Source: JAAOII01 sp965207705 (GTDB taxonomy: Bacteria > Pseudomonadota > Gammaproteobacteria > CBDBNL01 > JAAOII01). Taken from it: 64,000 nucleotides of DNA. Made by a program: the position numbers and the translations under genes. Below the pieces are notes generated by a model that did not search any database, was not told the DNA's origin, and saw only the letters and a list, made by a program, of their open reading frames with translations. Location of the stretch: the NCBI GenBank assembly GCA_965207705.1, contig OZ242292.1:1736001-1800000 (forward strand). The letters run 5' to 3'. Of this stretch, positions 19,179 to 27,877 are shown in pieces (within the stretch, counting starts at the first letter, position 1; every line of letters starts with the position of its first letter).

Positions 19179-20231
19179 TTAATTACCAGCAAGGCGTGAT
19201 AACCACTTGCGCACAAAGTAATAATAAGAAATTAATGCGTATTTACCAAAGTTTCTTATAAAGAATGCGGCTATTATATTCGGGGGAGATTTTGATTTAG
19301 CCGATTCTGCCAACCCTGCCGCGCCGCGCCGTGCCGCTAACTTCCACCAATCCGATAGGATTGAGTGTTTGTAGGAAGCAGCTATCTCTTCATCATAAGG
19401 AGGTGAATTCATTATTATGCGGCGGGCTTTAATACCCTGCAGCACTGATGACAGGTTATGGTTTGCGGTAATGCAAGGCGACTCATTAGTTTCGTCATGG
19501 TTGCGATAAAACTTGACTGGTTCCCCCTCAGCTACCAACCATTTGCCAAGGGCGCTCACTCTGGCGGCTAAAATCATATCTTCGCCCACTTTAAAGTCCT
19601 CATTAAAGCCATCACCTGGCAAGTGGTCTTTACGAAATACAGTGCAGGAAAGTATTGAGCCGCCATAGTAAAGCATCCATTCCACAGGGCTACGGGCAAA
19701 GTCGGCTAAATCATCAAAAACCACTTTATTGTTATATAGAGTAAGGCGCGGACAGGAAACGGCAGATGCCGTAGGGTTTTCTTGCAGAAGCAGGGTGGAT
19801 CTGGCAATGAAGTCAGCGGGAAGCTGGTCGTCTGAATCTAAAAACATGATAAACTCACAACCTTCCGGTTCAGTTTCCATTGCCTTTCCCAGTGACCTTC
19901 CCATTCTCCTTTCCCTCACTCTTTCGCTTTCTATTTCCCTCTCTAGTTCTCTTGCCATTTCTTGCAGTCCAGCATTTCTGGCAGTAGAGGCGCCTTTGTG
20001 CTGTTCTTTCAATAGGGTTATGGGGAAATCATGCGATTCTTGCGCTATCCATTGTTCAATTTTGCTGGCAGTGTCATCGGTGGAGCCGTCATCCACAATT
20101 ATTAGGGCATGGGGTTTCACGGTTTGTTGCATCACGGAGTTTATCGCAGTCCAGCACAAAGTGGCGCGGTTGTACACGGGGATAATAACTGTTACATCAT
20201 TCGGAATTGACATTGTAGACATTAGAGACAT
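19179..20231 (-). CDS. Family 2 glycosyltransferase
   Basis: 350 residues. GT-A fold: VTVIIPVYNRATLCWTAINS at the start, IIVDDGSTDDT, GASTARNAGLQ and the metal site FLDSDDQLPADF. The acceptor half (GEDMILAARVSALGKWLVAE) has the ED motif of the catalytic base. Probably adds a sugar to a surface glycan; substrate unknown. Three in-frame ATGs near the start (20231, 20222, 20213) are possible; none has a clear Shine-Dalgarno. Between ARNAGLQ and FLDSDD, where the family normally needs about 10 residues, there is an extra charged Glu/Arg-rich segment of about 35 residues (from EMARELEREIESERVRERR), an insertion of the same kind as in the neighbouring zapE. Confidence 0.85.
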   Translation of the reverse strand: MSLMSTMSIPNDVTVIIPVYNRATLCWTAINSVMQQTVKPHALIIVDDGSTDDTASKIEQWIAQESHDFPITLLKEQHKGASTARNAGLQEMARELEREIESERVRERRMGRSLGKAMETEPEGCEFIMFLDSDDQLPADFIARSTLLLQENPTASAVSCPRLTLYNNKVVFDDLADFARSPVEWMLYYGGSILSCTVFRKDHLPGDGFNEDFKVGEDMILAARVSALGKWLVAEGEPVKFYRNHDETNESPCITANHNLSSVLQGIKARRIIMNSPPYDEEIAASYKHSILSDWWKLAARRGAAGLAESAKSKSPPNIIAAFFIRNFGKYALISYYYFVRKWLSRLAGN

Positions 20232-20337
20232 TATAAACCGAAGGGGTGTTGTGGCGTTATAAGCGTGGCGATGGAATACACCCGAGCGGATGCATAGAAA
20301 GAGTTCATTTTTTTATTATGCCTAAAAATGAAAAAAA

Positions 20338-20415
20338 TGGCGGAGCAGACGGGGCTCGAACCCGCGACCCCCGGCGTGACAGGCCGGTACTCTAACCAAA
20401 CTGAGCTACTGCTCC
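20338..20415 (-). tRNA. tRNA-Asp (anticodon GTC)
   Basis: The minus strand folds into a full cloverleaf: acceptor GGAGCAG/CTGCTCC, D arm GCTC...GAGT, anticodon stem CCGGC/GCCGG with loop CTGTCAC (anticodon GTC), and T arm with loop TTCGAGC. The discriminator is G, as expected for tRNA-Asp, and CCA is encoded at 20340-20338. Confidence 0.96.
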
Positions 20416-20421
20416 GACAAA

Positions 20422-20494
20422 TGGGCGCTGCAGGGCTTGAACCTGCGACCCCCGCCTTGTAAGGGCGGTGCTCTCCCAGCTGAGCTAAGCGCCC
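20422..20494 (-). tRNA. tRNA-Val (anticodon TAC)
   Basis: Cloverleaf on the minus strand: acceptor GGGCGCT/AGCGCCC, D stem GCTC/GAGC, anticodon stem CCGCC/GGCGG with loop CTTACAA (anticodon TAC), T loop TTCAAGC, discriminator A. CCA is not encoded. It lies 6 bp upstream of tRNA-Asp on the same strand, so the two are probably one transcript. Confidence 0.96.
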
Positions 20495-20505
20495 GAGAGA
20501 TAACT

Positions 20506-20535
20506 ATTTTAACCTATATGGATTAATATAGTTAA
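20506..20535 (-). promoter_or_regulatory. Candidate promoter for the tRNA-Val/tRNA-Asp pair
   Basis: On the minus strand TTAACT (20535-20530) and TAAAAT (20511-20506) are 18 bp apart, with the -10 ending 11 bp before the tRNA-Val 5' end. Both boxes are imperfect. Confidence 0.4.
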
Positions 20536-20707
20536 TAAAAATATAAAAATCATAGCCAAGTTATAAATAATAATTTATTGGTGGATTCTTGACTTGGAAT
20601 TATGGAAAGTAATATATAATAACTCTACAGGCGCATGTTTAGTTCTAAGTTTTTTGATTTCTTACATTAAGGTAAAAGCAGCGGGATTTTTCCCACATAT
20701 TCAGGGC

Positions 20708-21862
20708 ATGCGTTCGCGTCTGCTGTCGGAAACCTCAGTTTATTTTTGTTTTATCTTTATAGCAGGGATACTGATAGGGGCATTAGGACCTTCGCTTACT
20801 CATTTAGCAGCCAAAACAAACGTCTCCATTTCCCAGATGAGCGTCATCTTTCTATTGTTGCCCGCTGGATACATCATTGGCATCATAAGTTTTCGCTATC
20901 TCTCAAGCGCTCCCATATTCAAACAGCTACTGATATTTGCCTTACTTGCCAATTTATTGTTTTTCCCTTTTATTGCTTATACGCAGCATTATTTATTAGT
21001 ATGTTTGCTGTTTTTGATATTGGCGATTGGACGCGGATTTATGAACCTGACCTCCAATGTAGCCGTAACCCAGCTGCACAAAAAGAATTCTGCTGCTTAT
21101 GTCAACACTCTGCACTTCTTCTTTGGCTTGGGGATAATGGTAGCGCCCGTCTTCATCGGCTACGAGTTAGAACATAACTCTTCTTTAATATATTCATATA
21201 CTTTGTTTGCTTCGTTGGCTTTGCTGCCTTTGGTATTGCTATTGTTTATCAAAATAACCCCGATTAAATCCAACGTCCAGAACTTAGTATTCGTCAATAG
21301 TTCTCATTACAAAAAAACACTATGGACAATGCATCTATTCTTTTTCATATATGTGATGTTTCAAAATAGCTACGGCGCTTGGATATTTTCTTATCTTGTT
21401 GAGGATGGCTTAATGAGGGAAGGGCAGGCAGGGCTATGGACATCTCTATTCTGGCTGTCATTTACGGGCTTTCGTTTCCTTGGCATATTTATGGCTATCT
21501 ACATCAGCCCGCTACGCATTATCATGGCGCATACAGTGGTGTTGATAATAACCACTCAGTTGATAATCTTATTTGGCGATAACGTCTCTTTTCTATTTAT
21601 TGCCAATATTGTTATAGGCGCAGCTCTTTCGGTAATGTTCCCCTGCATGTTATCCTATTGCAGCAGCAGTTTGAATATTCCACCCAAAACGGTAGGTAAT
21701 TTATTTATCTCTGCCTTAGCAGGAGGGATGATAGGACCATGGATTTTAGGGCAACTGTTTATTATTGAGCCAGCATTGATTTTCTATCCGCTACTATTAT
21801 GCGCTATCGCAATAATCTTCTTATTATTTTATTTAATGAAGCTTAATAAAAGGAGGGGCTAG
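20708..21862 (+). CDS. Major facilitator superfamily transporter
   Basis: 384 residues from the ATG at 20708. The frame is open back to a TTG at 20594, but the upstream residues add a stray hydrophobic piece and 20708 gives an N-terminus (MRSRLLSETSVYF) leading straight into the first helix. About 11-12 hydrophobic helices are visible, with the two-fold six-helix layout and ISQMSVIFLLLPAGYIIG as helix 2. The general look recalls fucose-permease-like (FHS) members, but the substrate cannot be read. It is the only plus-strand gene between 9.6 and 64 kb and is divergent from the tRNA pair. The end is followed by a degenerate copy of the intergenic repeat. Confidence 0.75.
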   Translation: MRSRLLSETSVYFCFIFIAGILIGALGPSLTHLAAKTNVSISQMSVIFLLLPAGYIIGIISFRYLSSAPIFKQLLIFALLANLLFFPFIAYTQHYLLVCLLFLILAIGRGFMNLTSNVAVTQLHKKNSAAYVNTLHFFFGLGIMVAPVFIGYELEHNSSLIYSYTLFASLALLPLVLLLFIKITPIKSNVQNLVFVNSSHYKKTLWTMHLFFFIYVMFQNSYGAWIFSYLVEDGLMREGQAGLWTSLFWLSFTGFRFLGIFMAIYISPLRIIMAHTVVLIITTQLIILFGDNVSFLFIANIVIGAALSVMFPCMLSYCSSSLNIPPKTVGNLFISALAGGMIGPWILGQLFIIEPALIFYPLLLCAIAIIFLLFYLMKLNKRRG

Positions 21863-21920
21863 GGGATAGGGGGATAGCCGCGCTCCGCCCGCAAGTTAAA
21901 TCCCTTCAAATTAACAACGG

Positions 21921-22027
21921 ATTAGGAAAAAATATCAGGCAAAGCAAGCATGGGGATGATTTGTTGCGAGTGTTATGCATCTTGCGGGCGGATACTATAT
22001 TCATCCCCCCGCGCTCCGCCCCTACAG
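21921..22027 (-). repeat. Intergenic repeat element, copy 1 (decayed promoter)
   Basis: Same order of parts as the copies near 25.2, 36.5, 43.45 and 53.95 kb: a GCAAGCATGGGGATGATTTG core, TGTTATGCATCTTGCGGGCGG, and a GCTCCGCCCCTACAG end. The central palindrome is replaced here by other sequence. The promoter part is degenerate (CTGATA kept, no TATAAT), fitting the absence of a lipoprotein gene on its downstream side. A separate half-element in reverse lies at about 21880-21896. Confidence 0.75.
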
Positions 22028-22043
22028 ACCTGCGTCGTGGATT

Positions 22044-25000
22044 TCAACAGCCCAGCGGCATGCCATTGCGATGACACTGCTGGTCTTCGGCGGAGGGCAA
22101 AAGCCCCTTAAAGTCTGAGGGGCGAACGGCGCTCAGCGAAGGATATTTGCCAGCATTGAACTCCCATCCGTAGATGATGTCTGCGGGGATATCGACGTTG
22201 CCACCCCAATGACTGGAAGGGAATAAACCAGTGCAGTCGGGTACTGGATCCACACCAGCTATAGGCGTCTCATCCAGTTGGCATCCTTGCAGTTGGGCGG
22301 TGGTGAGAGAAGTAGTGTCTGGGGTTGAGGATATAATACTTTCAACACCGAAATCTAGCGTGGTACCAGTAGTTTCATTATCCCAATAGGATGCTTCAAC
22401 AGTAACATCATCATCGCGTCTAATCGCAATTATCCCCCCATAATCGGAACCTAAATGCGGCGTTGCATCAGTAATCAGACCAGCCGCGTAAGAAACATTA
22501 ACTATTCCCCCATTTAATGCATACCCAATTAGCCCCCCTTGAATTCCTGGACTAGGATTATCCTCCTGACTAATGCTATTGGCACCAACACTTCCTCTAA
22601 CCATCCCAGCACCATAAGAAGATAATACACTGCCACCCGAATTGATGCCTACTAAACCACCTGTTGCGCCCGCACCTTGAACTGTTGCTGTAGAGTAAGA
22701 ATAAGAAATCTCCTCTTGGTTTAATCCAACCAATCCGCCTATAGCATCAAATGATGCGTTAACTAAACCAGTCGCGTAAGAATAGGTAATAACCCCATTA
22801 TTTTGATTCAAGCCGACTAATCCACCAGCATGAGATCCAGATAGTAAGTTAGCTCCGGACTTTTGCGAGTAATGATTCCCAGGTGCCTGAATTGTCATGT
22901 TAATACTTTGTAGCCCAACTGCAGTAATATTCCCATTATTTATCCCGAAAAGACCAAAGTGCTTTGAATTATCGCCTTGACGTGCTTGGATTTCTAAACT
23001 ATTGATGGCATAACCTTCTCCATTAAAAGAACCGCTGAAGGATTGACTGCTGTTGCCAGCAATTGGCGTCCAGCCGCGTCCTATAAAGTTGTCACTGCCA
23101 ACCGCTGATTTATTCCAAAGACCTGTATTAGTGGCGGAAGCATCTATGTCATTGGCAAGTATGTAGTGCTTGGTGAGTTGGTCGGCGGCATTCGTGCCGT
23201 AGAGAAACCCGTTATTAGTGAAATCTGACGAATCAAGCGCAGTTCCTGTATGGTCAACTCCAGCTATTGCCTGCAGCTGGTATATGTTGGAGATAATATA
23301 GGGGTGGGAAGAATTTCCGCTTCCCGTAACATTCATAGCGCCATTAAACGGAAAGGAGTCGTAGAAGTCATTAATACCATCTGTATCAGAATTACTGATA
23401 AGAGTAATCCTAATATTGGCAGTAGATGAAAGCCCGCCAACTTGATGCGTTGCAATAACCTGAAAGGTAACAGAAGGCACGGCAAAGTCACTTAGAGTAG
23501 CAGCTCTGGTGGTAATGATGCTTCTTGTACCATCTGCGTTATCCGCAGAGGCAAGTCCAAATAAATCACTATTGCCCGCCAAACTATAGTCAAAGGGTGT
23601 TTCTGCTTCATCCACTGCCCAGACATTGCCTGCTATAGCCCCTGCCGCACTTGCAACGGCTAAAGTTACACCAGAGCTATAAGTTGTTTCGGTAAATACT
23701 GGAGGGGTATCGTCCACAGTAACAGTAATTGTGGCTGTTGTGCTGCCACCTTTGCCATCACTGGCAGTGGTGTTGAATGTGTAATTACCTGCATTCGCGG
23801 CTGTATCTTTTAGATTTATCTCACCTGTTGTTGGGTTAATCTCAAATAGGGCGTTATCTTCATCTCCACCGCTTATGTTATAGCTAATAGCGTCATTATT
23901 GGCATCGGTTGCTGATACATTACCCGCTAAATAGCCAATAGGAAAACTGATGGGGATGCCAGCAAATCTATAGCTGGCGGGTGTTGGTGTTGTGACATTC
24001 GCAGGCGTAAACTTAACTCCTGGGCTATTGCCTGCTACAAACACTGGGGCTTGGTTGGGAGGACTAACGGGCCCAGCAGAAAGAACACTCACAGTAATCT
24101 CAGCCATTGCGATCCCATCTTTTTTGCCATCACTGGCGGTGACGTTGAATGTATAAGGACCTGTATTAACTGCTACCTTTTTTAGAGTGATTTCGCCTGT
24201 TGCTGAGTTAATCTGGAATAGTTTGGTAACATTAGTTCCTCCGCTTATGCTATAAGTAATAGTGTCATTATCCGCCATATCGCTTGCTGATACATTGCCC
24301 ACCGAGTAGCCAATAAATGAATTAAAGGGGATGTCGGCAAAAGTATATCTGGCAGGTGTTGCTGTTGTTTCATTTGCCTCGTTAAACTGACTTTCTGAGC
24401 CCATGACTGCTTCAAAAACAGGCGCATCATTCACGGCAGTAATGGTAATTGTATAGCGGACTTTAACTGTGTCGTCATCGCTTTTTACTAACTCTATATA
24501 AAATTCACCGAACAGGTCTGCGTGAATACCCAGGAAGGTTATGTTTAGGGCAGTGGCGTTAACTGAAAGTGTTAGTTGGTTATTATTAGTGGAACCAACT
24601 ACCCGTGGATTTGATGTATTGCCATTAATAATTTGGGTGAATATAAAATTGCTTACCGCACTCTCAAACCTATTGTTATCTCCGAAGCTATCGTTACTTC
24701 CTTTATTAATCACACCAGCTGTGACATTATAGATTATATTATCAGAATCAATAACTTGGGGAACCTGGGGAAGAGCAAAAAGCTCGCAACCTGTATAGCC
24801 ATCTACAGCTGCAGCAGCACCTTCAGCAAAAATGCAGTCGGCTTTGGTGGTGGGAGGGGGAGGGGGAGAGGGAGGGGGATTACTTGAATTTGAGTCATCG
24901 CTGGCACAAGCGGCAATAACAGCAGTAAGCAACAGGACAGCAAGAACAGGTGTCTTTGCGAATAATCCTTTAAATCTTCTATTTAATAGCCCATTTAATA

Positions 25001-25049
25001 ATCCCCCGAATAACCCCCCAGTCAATTCTTGTAAAAACATAGTTTTCAT
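22044..25049 (-). CDS. L1: cadherin-like/GLUG outer-membrane lipoprotein
   Basis: About 1001 residues. Signal with hydrophobic core PVLAVLLLTAVIAAC; the lipidated Cys is residue 48 and is followed by A-S, not Asp, so outer-membrane sorting is expected. Then a Pro-rich tether (PPPSPPPPP), an N-terminal Cys-pair module (ADCIFAEG...CEL), three cadherin-like domains (the last opens with PPVF), an acidic DTDGINDFYDSFP segment, a GLUG-repeat region (GGLVGLNQ, IGGLVGLNQEE and similar) and the tail CHRNGMPLGC. Probably a surface adhesin or matrix protein; ligand unknown. An in-frame ATG at 25061 precedes this start, but the ATG at 25049 is the one conserved across the family and has GAG seven bases upstream. 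Confidence 0.85.
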   Translation of the reverse strand: MKTMFLQELTGGLFGGLLNGLLNRRFKGLFAKTPVLAVLLLTAVIAACASDDSNSSNPPPSPPPPPTTKADCIFAEGAAAAVDGYTGCELFALPQVPQVIDSDNIIYNVTAGVINKGSNDSFGDNNRFESAVSNFIFTQIINGNTSNPRVVGSTNNNQLTLSVNATALNITFLGIHADLFGEFYIELVKSDDDTVKVRYTITITAVNDAPVFEAVMGSESQFNEANETTATPARYTFADIPFNSFIGYSVGNVSASDMADNDTITYSISGGTNVTKLFQINSATGEITLKKVAVNTGPYTFNVTASDGKKDGIAMAEITVSVLSAGPVSPPNQAPVFVAGNSPGVKFTPANVTTPTPASYRFAGIPISFPIGYLAGNVSATDANNDAISYNISGGDEDNALFEINPTTGEINLKDTAANAGNYTFNTTASDGKGGSTTATITVTVDDTPPVFTETTYSSGVTLAVASAAGAIAGNVWAVDEAETPFDYSLAGNSDLFGLASADNADGTRSIITTRAATLSDFAVPSVTFQVIATHQVGGLSSTANIRITLISNSDTDGINDFYDSFPFNGAMNVTGSGNSSHPYIISNIYQLQAIAGVDHTGTALDSSDFTNNGFLYGTNAADQLTKHYILANDIDASATNTGLWNKSAVGSDNFIGRGWTPIAGNSSQSFSGSFNGEGYAINSLEIQARQGDNSKHFGLFGINNGNITAVGLQSINMTIQAPGNHYSQKSGANLLSGSHAGGLVGLNQNNGVITYSYATGLVNASFDAIGGLVGLNQEEISYSYSTATVQGAGATGGLVGINSGGSVLSSYGAGMVRGSVGANSISQEDNPSPGIQGGLIGYALNGGIVNVSYAAGLITDATPHLGSDYGGIIAIRRDDDVTVEASYWDNETTGTTLDFGVESIISSTPDTTSLTTAQLQGCQLDETPIAGVDPVPDCTGLFPSSHWGGNVDIPADIIYGWEFNAGKYPSLSAVRPSDFKGLLPSAEDQQCHRNGMPLGC

Positions 25050-25083
25050 TTTAACGCTCATTTCATAAATTAATAATACACAT

Positions 25084-25114
25084 CTTGCGGGTGGAGCACA
25101 GCTCCGCCCTACAG
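25084..25114 (-). repeat. Hairpin element in the L1 mRNA leader
   Basis: Minus-strand CTGTAGGGCGGAGCTGTGCT... forms GGGCGGAGC-TGT-GCTCCACCC, one mismatch from perfect. It lies between the L1 promoter (25134-25161) and start codon, whereas the corresponding leaders of L3, L6 and L7 lack it. Confidence 0.8.
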
Positions 25115-25133
25115 TCCAATATGGCTAATTATT

Positions 25134-25161
25134 ATTATAACAAAATAAGGTGAAATGTCAA
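25134..25161 (-). promoter_or_regulatory. Consensus sigma70 promoter of L1
   Basis: Minus strand: TTGACA (25161-25156), 16 bp, TATAAT (25139-25134) with extended TGT before it. Both hexamers are perfect. The same arrangement is conserved upstream of L3, L4, L6 and L7, which supports function. Confidence 0.85.
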
Positions 25162-25266
25162 GCAAAACAAGCATGGGGATGATTTGTCGCGAGTGTTATG
25201 TACCTTGCGGGCGGAGCAAGGGGGGATGAATAAAGGAGGGATGAATATAGCCCTCCGCCCCTACAG
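25149..25266 (-). repeat. Intergenic repeat element, copy 2
   Basis: Contains the -35 side of the L1 promoter, the AAGCATGGGGATGATTTGTCGCGAGTG core and TTGCGGGCGGAGC; the palindrome is interrupted by a GGGATGAATA duplication, and the copy ends CCTCCGCCCCTACAG just after the L2 gene. Confidence 0.8.
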
Positions 25267-25345
25267 CAGACCTGTGTAGCAAGTATTTATACCCCCCAGT
25301 ATATTAGCAGTGTATTATTATCAACAACGGATTATCAACAGCGTA

Positions 25346-27715
25346 TTATTCACATCCCAACGGCATGCCATTACGCTGGCACTCTTGCTCTGCGGCTAAA
25401 GGAAAAAGCTGTTTACTGTCAGAGGTGCGAACGGCGCTCAATGAGGGATACTCATCAGCATTGAAAATCCAGCCGCGGGTAACCCCATCCGTAGTGTTGC
25501 TGCCCCAATCGCTGGAGGGAAATAAACCCGCGCAGGTGGTTGGCATTGGCGATGCGCCTTCTATAACCACCCCATTCAGTCCGCATCCTTGCAGTTGGTC
25601 GGTGGTGAAAGAAAAAGTGCCTGTTGTGACGCCAGCTACACTAATATCATCTCTACTCTTTCCTACGCCACTTGATACTCCAGTAGTAACACTGTCCCAA
25701 TAAGACGACTCAATAATAACACCGTTGCCTGTTGTTTGGTTTCTTTCCGCAACTACACCTCCTAATGCCCTCATCCCACCCGAAAAAGTTGTATCAGCAA
25801 CCCCACCTGTAGCATAAGAAGTACTTATAATCGCCCCTACACCTGAGATAGACCCAGCCAGTCCCCCCGCAGTCCCATCTCTACCTGATATTCCATAATC
25901 CCCCGTAACGGACCCAGTGGCATAAGAAGATAACAGAGCACCTCCCACATTTGCCCCTACCAAACCACCGATGTCTCCGTCCCCTTCAAGTGTTACTGCA
26001 GAATAAGAATAAGATATCTCCCCTTGATTTAATCCAACCAATCCACCTACAGCATCCATTGATGCGTTAACTAAGCCAGTTGCATAAGAATAGCTAATTA
26101 CTCCATCTTCCTGATTCAAGGCGACTAACACACCAGCATGAGAGCCGGAAATAATATTATCTACTGTTGTGGTTCCACTATAACTATCCCCTGGTACCTC
26201 AATTCCCATGTTAATATCTTGTAGCCCAAGAGCAGTAATGTTTCCATTATTTATCCCGAAAAGACCAAAATGCTTTGAATTATCGCCTTGACGTGCGGAG
26301 ATTTCTAAACTATTGATGGCATAACCTTCACCAGAGAGAGAACCGCTGAAGGATTCCCCATCTATGCCAGCGATTGGCGTCCAGCCGTGCCCCTCGCTAG
26401 AATCATCCATATCGATAGAACCAACCGCATCGCTAGAACCAACCGCCTCGCTAGGTTCCTCCACCTCGCTAGGTTCCTCCACCTCGCTAGGTTCCTCCAC
26501 CTCGAGATTAGTCCAAACAGTCGCATCGGTAGTGTTGGAAGCATCTATGTCATTGGCAAGTTTATAGTGCTTGGTGAGTTGGTCGGCGGCATTCGTGCCA
26601 TAAAGAAAACTACCACCAGTAAAATCAGAAGAATCAAGCGCAGTTCTCGCATGGTCTACTCCAGCGATTGCTTGCAGCTGATAGATGTTGCTGATAATAT
26701 AGGGGGTGCCTGGCTCTCCATTTCCTGTAACATTGGTAGTATCATCATGCGGGGATGCGTCATACAAGTCATTAACTCCATCCCCATCAGAATCATCTTC
26801 AAGTTGCAGGTCATTATTAAGATTAACCGTAATAGCTGCGGGTTCAGATGAAGTCCCACCTTCTTGATGTGTTGCCATAACCTGAAAGGTAACAGAAGGC
26901 ACGGCAAAGTCACTTAGAGTTGCAGCTTTACGTAAAGTGATATTTCTGCTGCCATCTTCTAAGTTGTCAGCAGTGGCAAGTCTAAATAAATCACTATTGC
27001 CCACCAAACTATAGTCAAAGGGAGTCCTTTCAGCATCCATTGCCAAGACATTGCCTACCACAACCTCAGACGCATTTGCCTCCGATAAAAGTAAATCAAA
27101 GTTATAAGGTGTTCTGGTAAACACTGGAGGGGTTGGATCACCTGCAGTAACAGAAATTGTGGCTATTGCACTGCCTCCTTTGCCATCACTGGCAATGACG
27201 TTAAATGTATACACACCTGAATCAGTCGCTGTAGTTTTTAGAGTTATTTCGCCTGTTGTTGAATTAATGCGGAATAGGGCGGTATCATCATCTCCACCGC
27301 TTATGTTATAGCTAATAGCGTCATTATTGGCATCGGTTGCTGATACATTGCCCGCTAAATAGTTAGCAGGTGAATTAAGAGGGATGCCAGCAAAAATATA
27401 ACTGGCAGGTGTTGTGCCAGTTGCATTAGTAAACTGAACTTCTGGGCTATTGCCTGCTGAAAACACAGGGGCTTTATTACTGACTGGGGGTTGGTTACTG
27501 GAGGCGGCGGGAGCACTTGAATTTGAGTCACTACCACAAGCGGCAACAACAGCAGTAAGCAATAAGACAGCAAGGACAGGTGTTCTTGTGAATAATCCAT
27601 TTAATCTGGGCTTTAATAATCCATTTAATCTGGGCTTTAATAATCCCTTTAATTCCAGTTTTGATAATCTCCCTAATAACCCCCCAGTCAATCCTTGTAA
27701 AAATATGATTTTCAT
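25346..27715 (-). CDS. L2: shortest cadherin-like/GLUG lipoprotein
   Basis: 789 residues. ATG at 27715 preceded by AGG seven bases upstream (AGGTATTAAAATG), the cleanest start in the family. The lipid Cys is residue 60 because the n-region before the hydrophobic core is extended by tandem GLLKPRLN units. It lacks the N-terminal Cys-pair module of its paralogs and has just two cadherin-like domains, then DSDGDGVNDLYDASP, the GLUG region with RQGDNSKHFGLFGINNGN, and tail CQRNGMPLGC. Between the NDIDAS and GWTPIAG blocks it carries an extra acidic stretch with three EVEEPS repeats. Promoter not clear: TGTTATAAT is present at 27817-27809 but without a good -35. Confidence 0.85.
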   Translation of the reverse strand: MKIIFLQGLTGGLLGRLSKLELKGLLKPRLNGLLKPRLNGLFTRTPVLAVLLLTAVVAACGSDSNSSAPAASSNQPPVSNKAPVFSAGNSPEVQFTNATGTTPASYIFAGIPLNSPANYLAGNVSATDANNDAISYNISGGDDDTALFRINSTTGEITLKTTATDSGVYTFNVIASDGKGGSAIATISVTAGDPTPPVFTRTPYNFDLLLSEANASEVVVGNVLAMDAERTPFDYSLVGNSDLFRLATADNLEDGSRNITLRKAATLSDFAVPSVTFQVMATHQEGGTSSEPAAITVNLNNDLQLEDDSDGDGVNDLYDASPHDDTTNVTGNGEPGTPYIISNIYQLQAIAGVDHARTALDSSDFTGGSFLYGTNAADQLTKHYKLANDIDASNTTDATVWTNLEVEEPSEVEEPSEVEEPSEAVGSSDAVGSIDMDDSSEGHGWTPIAGIDGESFSGSLSGEGYAINSLEISARQGDNSKHFGLFGINNGNITALGLQDINMGIEVPGDSYSGTTTVDNIISGSHAGVLVALNQEDGVISYSYATGLVNASMDAVGGLVGLNQGEISYSYSAVTLEGDGDIGGLVGANVGGALLSSYATGSVTGDYGISGRDGTAGGLAGSISGVGAIISTSYATGGVADTTFSGGMRALGGVVAERNQTTGNGVIIESSYWDSVTTGVSSGVGKSRDDISVAGVTTGTFSFTTDQLQGCGLNGVVIEGASPMPTTCAGLFPSSDWGSNTTDGVTRGWIFNADEYPSLSAVRTSDSKQLFPLAAEQECQRNGMPLGCE
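26447..26504 (-). repeat. 18-bp tandem repeat inside L2 (EVEEPS units)
   Basis: Three perfect copies of CTCGCTAGGTTCCTCCAC on the plus strand (26447-26500), then CTCG, encoding (EVEEPS)3. Paralogs have no counterpart, so this is a local expansion in a loop between conserved blocks. Confidence 0.9.
27591..27662 (-). repeat. 24-bp tandem repeat in the L2 signal-peptide n-region
   Basis: Two perfect copies of a 24-mer beginning AATAATCCATTTAATC (27591-27614, 27615-27638) and a third diverged copy (27639-27662). They encode the repeated LNGLLKPR-type octapeptides before the hydrophobic core. Related but fewer units occur in L1, L3, L4 and L7, none in L5, L6 and L8. Confidence 0.9.
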
Positions 27716-27877
27716 TTTAATACCTATTCAATAAATTAATAATATATATCTGCTTAAATCAGCATAGCCAGCCCTATTGTAACGGGGCTATAACATAATT
27801 ATAAAAAGATTATAACATAATTATTTGTTTTTAATCAGAAATAACGTTAATTACCTGTTGTGGATTTCAACAGCGCA

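Noticed and set aside
19172..19216. TTG start giving ZapE 15 more residues
   Set aside because: It would overlap the upstream glycosyltransferase, while the ATG at 19171 follows that gene's stop at a short distance.
20594..20707. TTG start giving the MFS transporter 38 more residues
   Set aside because: The extra part adds a hydrophobic stretch before the usual first helix and has no ribosome binding site. Not excluded.
25050..25061. Upstream ATG of L1 (and the equivalents of L4, L5, L6, L7) as true start
   Set aside because: L2 and L3 lack it, and the same bases form the purine-rich site for the shared downstream ATG.
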